A stretch of 18,751 bases of DNA from Allomyces macrogynus ATCC 38327 (taxonomy: Eukaryota > Blastocladiomycota > Blastocladiomycetes > Blastocladiales > Blastocladiaceae). The stretch is from positions 1,864,740 to 1,883,490 of the forward strand of contig GG745329.1 of assembly GCA_000151295.1 (NCBI GenBank), in the 5' to 3' direction. The notes below the pieces were generated by a model. It was not told the DNA's origin, made no database searches, and saw only the letters and a program-made list of their open reading frames with translations. How positions within the stretch are numbered: position 1 is the stretch's first letter; every line of letters starts with the position of its first letter. A program made the position numbers and the translations under genes. Positions 16,342 through 18,751 of the stretch are shown here, one piece after another.

Positions 16342-18751
16342 TCACGCCCCGGCCACGCTCCCGCGCTTGCTCGTCAAGTGCTGCCCTCCAGTCCGGCTCG
16401 CAATCGTCCCATTCCCCGCCGCCGCCGGGCCACGCACCGTCCTCCCCGCCGTCCCCGTCCCCGTCGCACTCGACCCCGCACCACCCCCACCACCGCTCCC
16501 CCTGGCCTTCGTGCCCCCCTCTTTCGGCCCTTGGACCAACGACGTGATCGACGCGCGCCAGGCAGCCATCCCCGCGCCGCCCCCCGCCGTCCTCGCCGTC
16601 GCCGCCGACCCACGCCGTGTCCCGCCACCCGGCTCCAATCTCATGCGCATCATTTCAATCGCGGCGCGCTGCTCGTCGACGCGGCGGCGCTCGTCCGCGA
16701 GCCGTTTCCGTACGGCTGCGTCGCGGCGGGCAGCGACGGCGCGCTTGCGTTCGGCCGCAGCCTCAGCGAGCCGCGTGGCCACGTCGTGGAACGCGCCGGC
16801 GGAAATGACAGCGTCAAGGTCGGATTTCGCGAGGACCACGAGTTCGGTCTCGGTGCAGGTGCGCACGGACGCGGTGCGGCGGCATGTCTAGGCCATACCG
16901 ATCAGTCCTTGATTGAGGGAGAACCAAGAAGACATTCGGCCGTACCTCGAACAGCGCGCCCTCGCCAAAGTACCGCCCCGCCTTGAGCTGCCCCGCGACG
17001 CGTTTCCCGCCGTGCACGAGAACTTCCACGCACCCGGCTTGGATATAGTACATTTCTGCGCCCTCGTCGTGCTCGCGGAATATGTAACTGTCGGCGTGGA
17101 TGAGCACCGTGCGCATGACGCGCGCGATGGCCGATTGGAACGCGCGGTCGCACGCGCCCAGGACAGGCAGTTGCGCAACAATGTCGAGATAGAGAAACTC
17201 GGAAATGTCGACGCGCAGCGATTTCGGCAACTTGCCGAAGAGTTCTTCTTCGTCCATGCCGTGTTGTCGCAGGAATTCGAATTCGGCATGTTGTAGGACT
17301 GTGGGGAAATAATGAATGGACGGAGTCAGCAGTGAGTACGGCACGTGCGCAAAAGGGAAAGGGCGGGTAGGGTACCGCGGCGCTGCAGCTCGGGCGGGAA
17401 CAACTTGTGCTGCAAGTACTGCGCGAGGTGCTGCATACGGAAATTGTGCTTCTTGTGCTTGGCGTCCTGGTCGGACCCGGGCGCCGTGATCAGGTCGGAA
17501 ATGTCGCCAATAATAATGCCGTTGATGACGATCCTACGCGAGCAATCCGTGGTGAGCCAAGGACGCATCCCATCTACCACCAACCCCACCAAACGTACCC
17601 GAACAGCAGCTCAATCAGCACGTAAATCTGCTCGGGCGCCGACGCGGCATCCCGAAACTGGAAGAACATGACCTGGTAGACGTTGCCGAAATTGGTCATG
17701 AACTGGTCCCAGAACGGCACGAGCTGGCCCGGGTTGTTGGGGTCGAGCCCAATCTGCATCGCATTGATCCACGAATCCGGGTCGTTTTCGTGGTAGCAAA
17801 ACGCCCAAAAGCAGCCGCCGTCGAGATGGGCCAGGACCAGGAAAACGAGCGTCGATTTGAGCAGACGCGCCATGCCCACGTCGATCCCGGGCACTTCGGC
17901 GCTATAGAACCAGGCCGTCGTGTTGATCATGGTGAAGAAGCGCGTTGCGCGGAGAATGGCCCAGAGGAAGAGCATGTCGGGCAGGTTTCTAGGAATGTGT
18001 TCCGTCGGTGTCAGCAACGGGATCCAAGCGAAACGAGCAAAAATGAGCCCAAACGACCATACGTACTGCGTCTTGTGCGACAAGTAGGTTGCATTTGGGT
18101 CCAATACGCAGGCGCCGTCAAGGTTGCAAAAGTACCACGCGATCAAGTCAAACGGCAGCGCGCCAAACAGTTCGTAGAACCCGCGCGCCTTGTAGAAATA
18201 GTGTGCGCGAATGGTTGGGACGTGCGTGACGAGATTGCCAAACTCGTCGAGAAAGGGCCTGGCGGCGGTGATGCCGACATTGGCGAGCAGGCACGCGTCC
18301 ATGGCGTACCCGAGCAGCGCCCAGCCGGGCGTGGCAAAGTAGCACGTCCAGCCAATGGCGAGCGGGATCAGAATCAGGTTGTAGACGTGGATGGCCGTGA
18401 TCAGGGCATCCCAGACGCGACCGAGCCGCGAGCGCGAGAGCTGGACGGCGGCAGCCGTGGCTGAGGTGGCGGCAGTTGCAGTGGAGATGGGTGGCGGTGC
18501 CGTCAGCGACGTTGGCGCGGGGGCAGGAGCTGGAACAGGTGCGGCCGCGGGATCGGCGGCTGGTGGGGGTGGCGGAGAGGGTGGAGGCGATGGAGGTGGA
18601 GACGGAGTTGGCTGGCGTGGCGAATTCGGGCGCGAGTCGTCTCGACTTGACGCCGACGGAGAGGACGATGGTGATGCCGTCAATATTTCGGCGGCGAACG
18701 AGTTGCCGCGCACGGGCGTGGCATTTGGGTCGAAGACGACGTGATGCGCGG
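16342..18751 (-). CDS. Cyclic-nucleotide-gated ion channel (5' end outside window)
   Basis: Exons on the minus strand are 18751-17590 (open at the edge), 17533-17376, 17298-16946 and 16887-16342, about 738 residues in view. Order: a Pro/Ser-rich N-terminal region; six hydrophobic segments (S1 ALITAIHVYNLILIPLAIGW; S5 with the family-like H...C.W pattern in VLAHLDGGCFWAF; S6 IELLFGYVW-IVINGIIIGDI); a C-linker (KHKKHNFRMQHLAQYLQHKLFPPELQRR, DEEELFGKLPKSLRVDI); and a cyclic-nucleotide-binding domain with YYIQAGCVEVL, the phosphate cassette GRYFGEGALFE and RRTASVRT, where Arg-Thr contacts the nucleotide. A charged coiled-coil follows (AERKRAVAARRDAAVRKRLADE), then a Gly/Ala-rich tail. The S4-like helix has few basic residues, so voltage sensing is probably weak. 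The pore region (NVYQVMFFQFRDAASAPEQ) has no TxGYG or TIGE filter. The first intron (17589-17534, donor GTGGGG) is the least certain junction. Confidence 0.9.

Noticed and set aside
17326..17592. Reading the last codons of the first channel exon (GYVWWGWW then stop) as the true C terminus
   Set aside because: The downstream C-linker and nucleotide-binding domain follow in phase after a 56-nt intron, so the stop is intronic.
1..18751. tRNA, rRNA, CRISPR array, or transposon ends
   Set aside because: Looked for by eye on both strands. No cloverleaf-like segment, spaced direct repeats, transposase or reverse-transcriptase motifs were recognised.

Overview
This window is GC-rich nuclear DNA from a eukaryote. 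Nearly every gene is cut by short introns (56-79 nt in the ones I could place) with GT...AG ends and donors mostly GTACGN-like. Genes lie on both strands with little space between them. The gene set (GINS Psf3, PIG-M mannosyltransferase, ER lectin, EBP-type sterol isomerase, a class I cyclic-nucleotide phosphodiesterase and a cyclic-nucleotide-gated channel) fits an early-diverging zoosporic fungus. My best guess is Blastocladiomycota (Allomyces, Catenaria or Blastocladiella type). That is inferred from gene content, base composition and intron style, not proven.

Layout, left to right. (1) 1-861, minus: SGNH/GDSL-type hydrolase, 3' end outside the window. (2) 1177-2639, plus: PIG-M, the first mannosyltransferase of GPI-anchor synthesis, two exons, divergent from (1). 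(3) 2690-3740, minus: GINS subunit Psf3, seven exons, convergent with PIG-M. (4) 4127-4544, plus: dithiol glutaredoxin, two exons. (5) 4784-10857, minus: a tandem array of intronless cytochrome P450 genes, with two intact copies (4784-6466 and 9184-10857) around a wrecked one (about 7385-8421). The spacers upstream of the left and middle copies are themselves duplicated. (6) 11496-13297, minus: an ERGIC-53/Emp47-like L-type lectin membrane protein. (7) about 13680-14205, plus: the C-terminal part of an EBP (EXPERA) sterol isomerase that seems to lack its first half. (8) 14349-16029, minus: a PDE9/PDE2-like cyclic-nucleotide phosphodiesterase, five exons including a 14-nt microexon. (9) 16342-18751, minus: a cyclic-nucleotide-gated channel, 5' end outside the window.

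The most interesting part is 14.3-18.75 kb. A cyclic-nucleotide receiver (the channel) and the enzyme that ends the signal (the phosphodiesterase) lie head to tail on one strand, 312 bp apart. In blastocladiomycete zoospores cGMP signalling links a rhodopsin-guanylyl cyclase to a CNG channel, so this looks like part of a signalling gene neighbourhood. The channel pore lacks the usual filter signature. The lectin and the glutaredoxin act in the secretory pathway and redox control, PIG-M in GPI-anchor assembly, and the P450s and EBP-like protein probably in lipid or sterol chemistry. I see no operon-like link among these housekeeping genes. No tRNA, rRNA, CRISPR array or recognisable transposon was seen.
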